Assembly (NCBI GenBank): GCA_015152525.1
Contig: SUTU01000013.1
Location: 1 to 64,000, forward strand
Direction of reading: 5' to 3'
Source: Cyanobacteria bacterium SIG28
Lineage (GTDB): Bacteria; Cyanobacteriota; Vampirovibrionia; Gastranaerophilales; Gastranaerophilaceae
Length of the DNA stretch: 64,000 bases
Below are positions 20,354-29,748 of this stretch, piece after piece (the stretch's first letter is position 1; the number at the start of each line of letters is the position of its first letter). A program made the translations under genes and the position numbers. The notes under the pieces were generated by a model. It worked only from the letters and a program-made list of their open reading frames with translations, had not been told where the DNA came from and ran no database searches.

Positions 20354-21151
20354 ATGTTTCAAAATTGGCAAATACCTCTATTACTAACATTACTAGCCGG
20401 ATTGGCAACAATAATCGGCGGGTTTATTACGTTTTTTGTTAATAAGAACAATCTAAAAATGTTATCTTTAGGTTTAGGGTTTTCTGCCGGTGTAATGATT
20501 TTTGTATCTCTTACTGAAATTTTACATTCTGCTCAAGATTTATTAAAAGGCTATTTCCCAGCAAATTACACATGGGTAGTGTTTTTTGGCTTTATTGCAG
20601 GTGTTTTGATATCAAAATTAATTGATACGTTTGTACCTGATCACGTTGAAGAGGATTTAGGTGAAGGTTGTGATTCTGAATGTAAACGCACGCATAGAAT
20701 TAAAAGGGCAGGGATTATGACTGCTATTGCAATTGCGGTTCACAATTTCCCTGAAGGTTTGGGTACCTTTTTGGTTTCATCTCAAGATTTAACGTTGGGT
20801 GTATCTGTTGCTTTAGCTATAGCTTTACATAATATTCCGGAGGGTATTGCAGTTGCGTTACCAATTTATCATTCAACAGGAAAAAAACGGATGGCTATTT
20901 GGTATTCATTTTGGACCGGCATGACAGAACCTCTTGGCGCATTGATTGGATTGGCTCTTTTATACTGGTTTTTACCTCAAATGTATATAGGCTTGTTTAT
21001 GGCAGCAGTAGTTGGAATTATGATATACATAGCTTTTGATACATTGCTTCCGCTTTCTCACGAGTACGGTGATTGGCACTATGCAATTACAGGTATTATG
21101 TCCGGTATTATCGTAATTTGGGCGAGTCTGCTTCTTTTAGGCGGGCATTAA
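20354..21151 (+). CDS. ZIP family metal transporter
   Basis: TAIAIAVHNFPEGLGTF and ALAIALHNIPEGIAVALPIYHSTGK; ATG at 20354 after AAGGA. Confidence 0.93.
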   Translation: MFQNWQIPLLLTLLAGLATIIGGFITFFVNKNNLKMLSLGLGFSAGVMIFVSLTEILHSAQDLLKGYFPANYTWVVFFGFIAGVLISKLIDTFVPDHVEEDLGEGCDSECKRTHRIKRAGIMTAIAIAVHNFPEGLGTFLVSSQDLTLGVSVALAIALHNIPEGIAVALPIYHSTGKKRMAIWYSFWTGMTEPLGALIGLALLYWFLPQMYIGLFMAAVVGIMIYIAFDTLLPLSHEYGDWHYAITGIMSGIIVIWASLLLLGGH

Positions 21152-21152
21152 T

Positions 21153-21497
21153 CTAAACATTAATATCAAAATTTAGATTTTGTGTTCTTTTTTGTTCGTT
21201 TAATCGATCGACTTTGATTTTCTTTATAGCATCTTTTATGCATTCAATATAACCGTCTAATGTGAAAATTTTGCAGTCGTAATAATGAGTTTCAGATGTT
21301 TTTTTTAGTTTTTCTCTGATTCTGTAAAGTTTATTGATTTCGTTTTCTATCTCAGCTTGTTGTTTTAAAAGTTCTTGAATTTTAATTTTATCATTATTAG
21401 TAAGTTTGAGAATAGGACCTTTATACTGCTCTTTTGGTATAAGGCTTCTTGTTTGAATCATTGGGGCAACTGTTTTAATACATTTTTTTACTGTCAT
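21153..21497 (-). CDS. Hypothetical coiled-coil protein
   Basis: ORF with plausible coding composition; charged helical region. Confidence 0.65.
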   Translation of the reverse strand: MTVKKCIKTVAPMIQTRSLIPKEQYKGPILKLTNNDKIKIQELLKQQAEIENEINKLYRIREKLKKTSETHYYDCKIFTLDGYIECIKDAIKKIKVDRLNEQKRTQNLNFDINV

Positions 21498-21644
21498 TTT
21501 AAAATTCCTTTTTTAATATTGTAAAACCTAAAAAAATAAAATTTGTTAGTAATGTTTGACTTCTTTAAAAACATAATTAATCATTCGAATAGAGGTTCTT
21601 AATGACAGAAATTTCTGTAATAATACTTTTGTGAGAATGTTATT

Positions 21645-22148
21645 ATGCCCTTTGTATATAGACTTCAAAAAATCCTTGATTTTCGTATAAGAAAGAAAGA
21701 AGAACAGCTGATTGTTGTACAAAAAGCTCAACAAGAAGTTTATATTGCAGAACAAAAAATTCGTGAAAACGAAGCAGAAATACAACAAACAATCGCAAAC
21801 AAAAGAACTGCAGACTATCGGATGATGGAATATTATGATAAGTATTTACATCACCTTTGGGACAAGGCAGACGCACTGGAACAAGAACGATTAAGGCTTC
21901 AAGCAATACTTGATGAAGAAAAAGCCAAACTGGTTAAACTGGAACAAGCGGTTAAAGTTCTGGAAAAACATAAGGATAAGCAGAGAGAAGCTTATCTAGA
22001 AGAGGAAAAAGCGAAGGAATTAAGGCAGTTTTCAGAAATCGGTGTACAAAGATTTTTCATTCAATCAAGAGAGCAAGAGGAAGAAGAAGCTGAATTGCAA
22101 AGATTGCTTGAAGAATATGAAGAAGGTGAGAGTGAGTATGAATATTGA
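21645..22148 (+). CDS. fliJ: FliJ-like flagellar export chaperone
   Basis: MPFVYRLQKILDFRIRKKEEQLIVVQKAQQEVYIAEQKIREN coiled coil; directly upstream of a fliK-like gene. Confidence 0.75.
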   Translation: MPFVYRLQKILDFRIRKKEEQLIVVQKAQQEVYIAEQKIRENEAEIQQTIANKRTADYRMMEYYDKYLHHLWDKADALEQERLRLQAILDEEKAKLVKLEQAVKVLEKHKDKQREAYLEEEKAKELRQFSEIGVQRFFIQSREQEEEEAELQRLLEEYEEGESEYEY

Positions 22149-23532
22149 ATCACAAAAAGTTAATCAGACTAATAAAGTTGAAGTTGTTAAGACTTCTCAG
22201 GTTCAATCTGAAAATACATCAAATTTCGCAGATGAGTTAAAAGAGCTGGGAAAAGAAAAGAAGGTAGCTGAAACACAGAAATGTGAGTCAGAAAATATTG
22301 AGAAGTCAACAAATTCCGACGAAACAAAAGATACGTCTGAATTGTCTGAAAAGGAAATTGGATTGCAAAATTTAGAGCCACAAATTTCTGTACATAATGA
22401 TTCAAAACAAATTTATTCAACTGCAATCGAAGGACTAAATACTGTAGTAAAAGAGTTAAATCAGCCTGAAGAGTTAAAATCGCAACAGGACTTGAATAAT
22501 CAATCAATCCTAAAAATGGAACAATCCAAGGAGCCTGATATTAGTAATAATTTACTTAATACTGACAAAAAAATGGTTTCAGATAATACATTTATAACAT
22601 CTGAGAAAGCTGTTATTCAGAAAGCGGTTAAACCCGAGGAAGAACCTAATTTAAAAACTAATTTGGAGTCTAATATAGAGTCTAATCCGGAACCTAATTT
22701 GGAACAAGTTTCAGCTAAAGTAAAGTATGATGTGAAACAAAAATCTGAGCTTATAGAAACAGTCAATCAATCAGAGGAAAAAGTACTTGATAAAGTACAG
22801 AATTACGTAGATAATGCCGATAATGTAAATATGAATGTAAATGATATAAATACAAATGAAAATCCTGAATTGTTGGCTCAAATGAGTCCCAATATGAATT
22901 TTTCGAATAATCAGCAGTCTTTTTCATCTTTAATGGAACAGAATGCTAAATCTCAAAAGACAGCTAATATTTTGGGAAATAATTCTGCAGAACTTGCAGA
23001 AGAAGCTAATATTTTATCAACTATGGCAGAGAATATTGCGATGGCTAATCGAACTTTGATAAAAGAAGATGGAATCGTAAAAGTTGATGCTAAAACAGGT
23101 ATTAAAATTGAAAATATCGTAAAATTTGATTCAATTATTATGAACCAAGCTGATGTCGAAGTGTTTTCATCATTAGTAAATAATACTGAGTTAAATTTAA
23201 ATGAATTAACTTCTGAAAGTGTTCAAAAATCGGTACAAATATCAAAAACTCTTGCTGACATGCTTGCTAAAGCTAAAGAAACAAATCAACCTTTACGTAT
23301 AGATTTTGACAATAACATTTCTGTCATTATAAAGATATCAAGAGACGGAAAAATATCGGCAGATTTTCTTCCGTCATCACAGGTAGCAGAAGCCTATCTT
23401 AAAGAAAATCTTCCGTTATTAAGACAAAAATTTGATGAAAATGGTATAAAATACGATGATTTAAATCAAAGAGAACGAAAAAACCAAGAAGAAAGAAATA
23501 ATAATCGTAAGAAAGGTCGTAACGATGAATGA
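22138..23532 (+). CDS. FliK-like flagellar hook-length control protein
   Basis: Long low-complexity N-terminus; C-terminal domain PLRIDFDNNISVIIKISRDGKISADFLPSSQVAEAYLKENLPLLRQKFDENGI; ATG at 22138 overlaps the fliJ stop. Confidence 0.75.
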   Translation: MNIESQKVNQTNKVEVVKTSQVQSENTSNFADELKELGKEKKVAETQKCESENIEKSTNSDETKDTSELSEKEIGLQNLEPQISVHNDSKQIYSTAIEGLNTVVKELNQPEELKSQQDLNNQSILKMEQSKEPDISNNLLNTDKKMVSDNTFITSEKAVIQKAVKPEEEPNLKTNLESNIESNPEPNLEQVSAKVKYDVKQKSELIETVNQSEEKVLDKVQNYVDNADNVNMNVNDINTNENPELLAQMSPNMNFSNNQQSFSSLMEQNAKSQKTANILGNNSAELAEEANILSTMAENIAMANRTLIKEDGIVKVDAKTGIKIENIVKFDSIIMNQADVEVFSSLVNNTELNLNELTSESVQKSVQISKTLADMLAKAKETNQPLRIDFDNNISVIIKISRDGKISADFLPSSQVAEAYLKENLPLLRQKFDENGIKYDDLNQRERKNQEERNNNRKKGRNDE

Positions 23533-24361
23533 TATTTATACAACCGCGATTAATACTCAAAGAGCAACTATTCAGTGGATGGATGTTCTTGCGGAAAACT
23601 TAACTAATGTATATTCTCCCGGTTATAGAGAAAATAAAGTTAATTTTAAAACTTTCCTTGGCGGTGCTGTTGTTGACCAAAATATAAGAAATTTTGGTCA
23701 AGGTAAATCTATTCCAGGTACCTCTAATGAGAACCTCTTCTTTGAAGGGACTGGTTTCTTTGTCTTAAGAGGACCTGAAGGAAATGTTTCTTACACAAGA
23801 TTAGGTGAGTTTACATTTGATTCTGAAGGTGTTTATAAGGCTAAAAATGGTGATAATGTTCAGGGATATATTTTGAATGACAAGGGTGAAATTATGTCCG
23901 GAACAAAATCTATTAGTGCAGATCTTTTTGAAGAAACTGCTCTTAAAGGTGGTGCGATGAGCATACCTACAACAAATATTAAACTCTGGATTGATCCGAA
24001 TAACGGTAAATTCCTAGGTAAATATGATGAGTATGAAATTAAAAACGACGGTACAATATACGGAAAAGCTGATGGTGGAAACCGTTCGGTTCCTCTTTAT
24101 AAAATAGCTACAGCAAATTTCCATAATCCAAGCGGACTCTTTGAAGTTAAGGATGGGCTTTTTATAGAGACTGATGAATCCGGTGAACCTGTAGTAGGTA
24201 GAGGTGAAATTCGTTCAGGTTTATTAGAACAGTCAAATATTGATTTTAAAGCTAATACAGCGGGTTATCAAATGGCAAAAGTCCAAATGGAACTTGTTAA
24301 TGCTTTGATAAAATCAAACAAAGATTTGTTACAATCAGCTATCGAGATGGCAACACAATAA
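23525..24361 (+). CDS. Flagellar hook-basal body rod family protein (FlgE/F/G type)
   Basis: MNDIYTTAINTQRATIQWMDVLAENLTNVYSPGYRENKVNFKTFLGG; C-terminus SGLLEQSNIDFKANTAGYQMAKVQMELVNALIKSNKDLLQSAIEMATQ. Confidence 0.9.
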   Translation: MNDIYTTAINTQRATIQWMDVLAENLTNVYSPGYRENKVNFKTFLGGAVVDQNIRNFGQGKSIPGTSNENLFFEGTGFFVLRGPEGNVSYTRLGEFTFDSEGVYKAKNGDNVQGYILNDKGEIMSGTKSISADLFEETALKGGAMSIPTTNIKLWIDPNNGKFLGKYDEYEIKNDGTIYGKADGGNRSVPLYKIATANFHNPSGLFEVKDGLFIETDESGEPVVGRGEIRSGLLEQSNIDFKANTAGYQMAKVQMELVNALIKSNKDLLQSAIEMATQ

Positions 24362-24499
24362 TATTGAATATAAAATTAGTTAAACTCCGTTTTATAAAGG
24401 AATTAGAGGAAACTTTAATTCCTTTTTATTATTTTTTTTGAGTATAAAAGTTTTTTTTAGTTATTTTAATTCTTCTTTTCGCTTACTTTACTTTGCAAA

Positions 24500-24530
24500 A
24501 AAAAATAAAAGCCGGATTTAATCCGGCTGT
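24500..24530 (-). terminator. Terminator of the minus-strand glycosidase gene
   Basis: AGCCGGATTTAATCCGGCT flanked by an A-run on + (T-run on -). Confidence 0.75.
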
Positions 24531-24589
24531 ATCCCATTATTATTTAATCGTAGTTTACTTAATCGTAAATTATACTCCATCATTTAATT

Positions 24590-26866
24590 CTATTTTAATA
24601 CCATAAAGATTTTAAACTCGCTTGGCATTAATTTTCCGAAAGAAAGTGAGCTTGTTGCAGCTACAAACTTTTCTTCGTTATAGTCGTTTCCGTCAAATCT
24701 AAATTCTGAAACAATCGAATAATCGCAAGAAAGTTCTATTGTTTTGTCGAATACTTCATGACCTTCTCTAACCTCAGTATACGAGCCGCCGTTTCCGTCG
24801 TCTACACAGAATTTTTCAGTAGGCGAATTGTAGTTAGCAACAATTAGTAATGAGTTTTTAACTCCTTCTTTTTGAATTTGCCAAGCAACAAACCCATCTT
24901 CATCCTGTCTTATAATATGAGCTTCGCCATCTGTTATGATTGAATTTTCTTTCACAAATCTGTCAATAGCATCAAATTTAGCGAAAAATTCGTAGTCTTT
25001 TTCACGTTTCATTGAAACTTCACTACCGATAACCGCCTCAATGCCACCGTTAGTAAAAGATTCATCACCGTCAATGTACATAACAGCTCTTTGTGCAAAT
25101 TTTCCACCAGGTAAGAATTTGTACTTAAACCATTTGAATAGTGCGCCTTCTTTTCCTAATTGAGCAGGATATCTGTCGATTTCTTTAAACTCACCATCTT
25201 GGTTGTTGTATGTTTTCAAAATCGATAGCGGAGTTGATTTCTTGCTTGATGTGTTATAGTTTGCTAAAGCTAAATTATCATCAGCGATAGCGTCAGGAGT
25301 TTTATAGCTTTGTGAAACAATGTCATTTCCCCAAAGTACATCAAAATTCATGTCTTGGTGGTATTCTTTGTAAAAATTATCCCAAAGCATGTATTCTGCT
25401 AATGTTGCAAAATAAGGAATTTTTTCTTTCATTGCAGAATTAAGCATACCTAAAACTCTTCTTGGCGCACGATAACTAATTGGTGTGCCTTCGTTTTCGG
25501 AAACTCTGTCTACAATGTGGTCAATGTGATCAACTCTAAAACCGTCAAAATTAAATTCTTCTTGTAGGTTTTTCATGTAATCTATGAAGAACTTAATCAC
25601 ATCATTATTATATTTGCCATTTTCTAAACAAACAAAATAATATGGTGTTTGACAATCAAGGTTGGCAAAATGAGTAACATCTTCGCCATTAAATTTATAA
25701 TGTTTGAAAGTTGGATAAGAAGCGCCCTCACTCATTCTGTCGAAAATCGGAACGCCGGCAGAACACCAAGCACCACCCGGTGCCGGCCACATGCCTTCAT
25801 TAATTAAGCTTTGAATTATATCACCTTGATTAGTAATTTCATTTTCTGACATTTTCTTTCCACGAAGATTGCCGGAACTTTTGTTAATAATCATTTTAGC
25901 TTTTTTATGAAGTTTATCTTGAATGCTTTTTTCTAACATAGAGTTTGATAAAAAGATTTTAGTTTCTTTTAATAAATCGTCTATTTCATTAAAAATAGCT
26001 TGATAATGCTCTGTTAAATCACCATAACTTTCGCCCTTGATAGACTTTTTGTAAATTCCGCTTACGATTGCGATATCATCAGCAATATATCTGTCAGAAA
26101 GCTTTTCTGCAACTGTATCAACATTACGACATAATTCATCAATAAGGGTTTTAATATCAAACCATCTTGCACAATCAGGAGTTGTTAAAACAATTTTTGA
26201 AAAACGACCTGTTTGCGGAAGTATATCGTATATTACAGGGTGTCCTGCCAATTGAGTTAGTTGAATAAATGTTTTAACTTGTTCATCAGCATTCAAACCT
26301 GTTTTTTCAGAGATTAATTTATCTTCAAGATTTGGACTTACGCAACTTGCAGTCGGCAAATATGCACAACCAAATTCCCTGGGATGGAAAGGAATTAAAT
26401 ACATTGTAGTTCCAAATATATTGTTTTCAGAATTTCCGCTAGGTAAAATTAAAAGTTGACGCAACCAATCCATAAATCTTCCGCAAGCGTCAGAATTATT
26501 TCCGTTGCCTAAACCGGCAAGGTTGATTAATTTTATATTATGTCCTTCTTTTTGTAACCAGCTAGAATTTTTTACTCGATTTCTTGCAAGAACACTTGTT
26601 TTGTCAAAATTGAATTTACCATCTTTGAATACACCTTGTGATTCCCATTTTGATTCTAATGCCCAAAGAACTTCCGCATCAGTCAATTCTTCCAAAGCTT
26701 TAATGTGCGGATAAGGTAAATAACCATATTTGCTCATTGTTGTTTTAAGGTAATCTTTTCTTTCCTCAGAAATAGTTTCGAAAGAATAAATTTCTCTTAA
26801 CTTTGAATAAAATTCGTTTAAAAGTTCTGAAACGCAAGTTTCTTTTTTGAACAAGAAATTTAACAT
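24590..26866 (-). CDS. Alpha-amylase (GH13)-like glycosidase
   Basis: FDGFRVDHIDHIVDR, IPYFATLAEYMLWDNF and VMYIDGDESFTNGG resemble GH13 conserved regions; MLNFLFKKE start preceded by AAGGAGAG. Confidence 0.7.
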   Translation of the reverse strand: MLNFLFKKETCVSELLNEFYSKLREIYSFETISEERKDYLKTTMSKYGYLPYPHIKALEELTDAEVLWALESKWESQGVFKDGKFNFDKTSVLARNRVKNSSWLQKEGHNIKLINLAGLGNGNNSDACGRFMDWLRQLLILPSGNSENNIFGTTMYLIPFHPREFGCAYLPTASCVSPNLEDKLISEKTGLNADEQVKTFIQLTQLAGHPVIYDILPQTGRFSKIVLTTPDCARWFDIKTLIDELCRNVDTVAEKLSDRYIADDIAIVSGIYKKSIKGESYGDLTEHYQAIFNEIDDLLKETKIFLSNSMLEKSIQDKLHKKAKMIINKSSGNLRGKKMSENEITNQGDIIQSLINEGMWPAPGGAWCSAGVPIFDRMSEGASYPTFKHYKFNGEDVTHFANLDCQTPYYFVCLENGKYNNDVIKFFIDYMKNLQEEFNFDGFRVDHIDHIVDRVSENEGTPISYRAPRRVLGMLNSAMKEKIPYFATLAEYMLWDNFYKEYHQDMNFDVLWGNDIVSQSYKTPDAIADDNLALANYNTSSKKSTPLSILKTYNNQDGEFKEIDRYPAQLGKEGALFKWFKYKFLPGGKFAQRAVMYIDGDESFTNGGIEAVIGSEVSMKREKDYEFFAKFDAIDRFVKENSIITDGEAHIIRQDEDGFVAWQIQKEGVKNSLLIVANYNSPTEKFCVDDGNGGSYTEVREGHEVFDKTIELSCDYSIVSEFRFDGNDYNEEKFVAATSSLSFGKLMPSEFKIFMVLK

Positions 26867-27045
26867 TAAGCTCTCCTTGTAAGATATCTGTAATATATTG
26901 TGATTGTTGAATGTGATTTTTTTATATAAAGATAATATCATGCACATATATTTTTTACAAATAAATAATTAATAAATGTTAAGATAAAATTTTTTTATTT
27001 AAGTTATTGACATTATAAAATGTTTCTTATATTATTAATTTTGTT

Positions 27046-27117
27046 GCCGGTATAGCTCAACGGTAGAGCAACGGTTTTGTAAACCGTAGGTTGTAGGTTC
27101 GATTCCTATTACCGGCT
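27046..27117 (+). tRNA. tRNA-Thr (anticodon TGT)
   Basis: GCCGGTA/TACCGGC acceptor; anticodon arm ACGGT-TTTGTAA-ACCGT; GGTTCGATTCC T-loop. Confidence 0.95.
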
Positions 27118-27180
27118 TTTTTCTTTAATCTCCGTTATGGTTAGAGAACTTGAAAAATAAATAGCCTAGGCTGATAGCAA

Positions 27181-27252
27181 GCCCTTGTGGCGCAGGGGTA
27201 GCGCACTCCCTTGGTAAGGGAGAGGCCACGAGTTCAAATCTCGTCAAGGGCA
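27181..27252 (+). tRNA. tRNA-Thr (anticodon GGT)
   Basis: GCCCTTG/CAAGGGC acceptor; CTCCC-TTGGTAA-GGGAG anticodon arm; GTTCAAATC T-loop. Confidence 0.95.
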
Positions 27253-27270
27253 AATTTGAAAATATTATAA

Positions 27271-27353
27271 GGGTAGGTGGCCGAGTGGCTAAAGGCGACA
27301 GACTGTAAATCTGTTCCCGAGAGGGTACGGTGGTTCGAATCCACCCCTGCCCA
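27271..27353 (+). tRNA. tRNA-Tyr (anticodon GTA), long variable arm
   Basis: GGGTAGG/CCTGCCC acceptor; CAGA-CTGTAAA-TCTG anticodon arm; GGTTCGAATCC. Confidence 0.95.
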
Positions 27354-27360
27354 AGTTATA

Positions 27361-27393
27361 AAAAAGGTTGGACAAGTTCCAACCTTTTTTATT
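27361..27393 (+). terminator. Terminator after the tRNA cluster
   Basis: AAAAAGGTTGGACAAGTTCCAACCTTTTTT. Confidence 0.85.
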
Positions 27394-27429
27394 GATTTTA
27401 GAAGGTGGATTTTGTTGTTGTATTTTTTT

Positions 27430-27640
27430 GTCCAGTTTGGTCGGAAGTGAAATAAATGTAGGTTGGGCTTTCAGCCCAACGGCACTAAATCATAGCGGTT
27501 GGAAGTGAATTGAAAATCGAAATCCAAACTGGACGAAACTGGACTTTTATTGGACTTTAAAAGTATGAAAATCGTTCTCTCACCCCATCCTTCTCCCTAA
27601 GGAGAGGGAATTTGAGCCAAGTCCGTAAAAAGTCACTTTT
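27430..27640. repeat. Composite intergenic repeat, copy A
   Basis: TTGTCCAGTTTGGTCGGAAGT...CAAACTGGACGAAACTGGACTTTTATTGGACTT...TTTTGGGAATTTTGA; same ordered blocks recur at 28737-29120. Confidence 0.75.
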
Positions 27641-27710
27641 GGGAATTTTGATATCAAAAAGGTGCACTGCAATGCACCCTACCAACTATTTTCATACTTA
27701 TTGAAAATCC

Positions 27711-27774
27711 GTAAATAAAAATTTTTGCCTAAATCTTTACAATATTAAGCCAACTTGTTACAGCTTGCAAAAAC
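27711..27774. repeat. ~65 bp direct repeat, left copy, flanking gene 27817-28377
   Basis: GTAAATAAAAATTTTTGCCTAAATCTTTACAATATTAAGCCAACTTGTTACAGCTTGCAAAAACG; near-identical at 28419-28483. Confidence 0.9.
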
Positions 27775-27784
27775 GGATACAGAT

Positions 27785-27812
27785 CAAAAAGTCGGGTTAA
27801 ATCCGACTTTCT
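27785..27812 (-). terminator. Terminator of minus-strand gene 27817-28377
   Basis: AAAAAGTCGGGTTAAATCCGACTTTCTG hairpin. Confidence 0.7.
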
Positions 27813-27816
27813 GTTA

Positions 27817-28377
27817 TTATTTTACTTTTTTAGCTAACAAAAATATTTCTTTTTCAACGGCTTTAGCTCTCTTCAAACCCTCATTATGTTTTACTGTCCA
27901 AAGTCTATCTTGAAAAATTTTTAATTCATCCTCCAATTTTTTAATTTGTTGTTTAAGATTATTTGCTACTTTATTTTCTTTTACTGAAGTTGTACCTAAA
28001 AAAGCGGCTGCTTTTTTAGTATAAGTCTCTATATCAAATTTCGGTTTTTCATCAATAAGCTTTCTATTTTCAATAGCATCTCTTAATCTTGCAGTTACAT
28101 CATTACCATAATATGCATGGTATCCATTAATTTGAATTTCTTTACCATTAGCTAAATTTTTAGCATAAATTGTGTTATCAGAATGATTTTCTACTAAACT
28201 AATTTTATCATTTGAAGTCATATCTTGTAACGCATAATGAGTTGCTAAAAGATTAATTTGTTCATAACGACTGTTGTTAAAATTATCTAACACTAGCTTT
28301 GTTTCAATATCATCTGAAAAACTTGCTTTGAAATTTGGTCTTACTTGATTAACACTTGGATTAAAATTTACTTGCAT
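27817..28377 (-). CDS. Hypothetical protein with short N-terminal 'VNFNPSVNQVRPNFKASF' segment
   Basis: ORF; ATG at 28377 gives MQVNFNPSVNQVRPNFKASFSDDIETKL. Confidence 0.7.
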   Translation of the reverse strand: MQVNFNPSVNQVRPNFKASFSDDIETKLVLDNFNNSRYEQINLLATHYALQDMTSNDKISLVENHSDNTIYAKNLANGKEIQINGYHAYYGNDVTARLRDAIENRKLIDEKPKFDIETYTKKAAAFLGTTSVKENKVANNLKQQIKKLEDELKIFQDRLWTVKHNEGLKRAKAVEKEIFLLAKKVK

Positions 28378-28418
28378 ACATATACCTACTTTCTCTATAT
28401 TATACAAGTATATAAACC

Positions 28419-28483
28419 TGTAAATAAAAAATTTTGCCTAAATTGTTACAATGTTAAGCCAACTTGTTACAGCTTGCAAAAAC
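28419..28483. repeat. ~65 bp direct repeat, right copy
   Basis: Near-identical to 27711-27774. Confidence 0.9.
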
Positions 28484-28579
28484 GTTTTATTCCTATATAA
28501 TTAGTGGTTTGTCGGTTGGGCATACCTGCCCAACAATTAATTTTGTGCTAATATCAATTTATGAGTTATCGTAGAGCTT

Positions 28580-28634
28580 GTAGGTCAGGCGCAGCCTGAC
28601 AATAAATTTAATGTCAAGCAATGCTTGACCTACA
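28580..28634. repeat. Palindromic GTAGGTCA...TGACCTAC element with two nested hairpins
   Basis: GTAGGTCAGGCGCAGCCTGACAATAAATTTAATGTCAAGCAATGCTTGACCTAC. Confidence 0.85.
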
Positions 28635-28644
28635 TTTTAAAATT

Positions 28645-28686
28645 ATCAAACTCACTGTTCTTTCTTCTCAAACCAAATGTTAAAAT
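28645..28686. repeat. 42 bp direct repeat, left copy
   Basis: ATCAAACTCACTGTTCTTTCTTCTCAAACCAAATGTTAAAAT; recurs at 29643-29684. Confidence 0.88.
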
Positions 28687-28736
28687 ACATGGGGACTGTA
28701 TTTTAATGAGTGGTTTGGTTAGACGGATAGTGCTGT

Positions 28737-29120
28737 ATTTTATTGTCCGTTTTGGTCGGAAGTAATATTACAAAACTGTCATGCTGAACTCGTTTCAGCA
28801 TCTTGCCAATTGGGCGTGCTCACTACATTCTGGTAAGACCCTGAGGGGTAAATGCTTTTAGTTTGGAATAATAACTACAAGCTAGTAAGTAGAGTGTAAA
28901 AAATTCAGGGTGACAATGAGGTCGGAAGTTTAAAATTTCAAACTGGACGAAAACGGTCTTTTGATGGACTCAAAATTCCATATCACCCCACCTTAATCAC
29001 CTCTCAGCAAACGTGACATTTAGTCACCTTTGCTTCGGCAGAGTCCATCTAGGGAGGAAAGCTAGCCTGATTCAATATTTACCCCCAAGGCCCCCAAAAG
29101 TCCAATTTGGGAATTTTGAA
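28737..29120. repeat. Composite intergenic repeat, copy B, with a GTCATGCTGAACTCGTTTCAGCATCT...AATTCAGGGTGACA element nested inside
   Basis: TTGTCCGTTTTGGTCGGAAGT...CAAACTGGACGAAAACGGTCTTTTGATGGACTC...AAAGTCCAATTTGGGAATTTTGAA. Confidence 0.75.
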
Positions 29121-29198
29121 TTAAAATATTTTACCTTATCTCCTAGCAAAATTTTTTTTTACGAGTTTTATTATAATAAAATTAAGGAAAGGAAAAAA

Positions 29199-29603
29199 AT
29201 GATTGATTTCAGATTGTCACCAGTTTATAAACAAGCATATAATTCTGCTAGAAATATAATAAATGGTAAGGCTAAAGCCGCTTCAACAAGTTATGCTAGA
29301 TTTTTCGAATTAGGAAAAGAAAACCCCGCTCAGGCTAAATTATTAAATAAAGTTGCTATTAGAGATGTAGCTTTTGATTCGGGGAAAAATATAAATATTC
29401 TGTCCTCTATTAAAACAGCTTTCAAAACATTTTGTGTAAATTCAAAAGATTTTAAAACTGAAAAGAAAGCTTTTATAAAAAGATACAAAGAACTTTATCC
29501 TAAAACACATAAAATGAGAGATAAATTAATTAAGCAAGGTAGAGTAAAGTTTGATTCAAAATTAGATGTTCGTATGAAAGATTTAGGACTACGTAAATTT
29601 TAA
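29199..29603 (+). CDS. Hypothetical protein (lysine-rich)
   Basis: ATG at 29199 after AAGGAAAGG; the longer ORF from 29013 runs through repeat copy B and is unlikely. Confidence 0.65.
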   Translation: MIDFRLSPVYKQAYNSARNIINGKAKAASTSYARFFELGKENPAQAKLLNKVAIRDVAFDSGKNINILSSIKTAFKTFCVNSKDFKTEKKAFIKRYKELYPKTHKMRDKLIKQGRVKFDSKLDVRMKDLGLRKF

Positions 29604-29642
29604 AAAATAAAGTTACAAATTGCAGATATATTTTCTCATCAA

Positions 29643-29684
29643 TATCAAACTTACTGTTCTTTCTTCTCAAATCGAGTGTTAAAA
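29643..29684. repeat. 42 bp direct repeat, right copy
   Basis: ATCAAACTTACTGTTCTTTCTTCTCAAATCGAGTGTTAAAAT. Confidence 0.88.
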
Positions 29685-29748
29685 TGCAGACATTTCGTTT
29701 TTTTTAATCTACATCCTTCATATCCGGATTTATGTTATAATTAATGCC

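Noticed and set aside
27046-27353. tRNA cluster as integration site of the phage region
   Set aside because: It is over 20 kb from the phage genes with ordinary chromosomal genes between, and no phage gene or tRNA-end duplication was seen there.
29013-29198. N-terminal extension of ORF 29013-29603
   Set aside because: It lies inside composite repeat B; a good RBS precedes the internal ATG at 29199.
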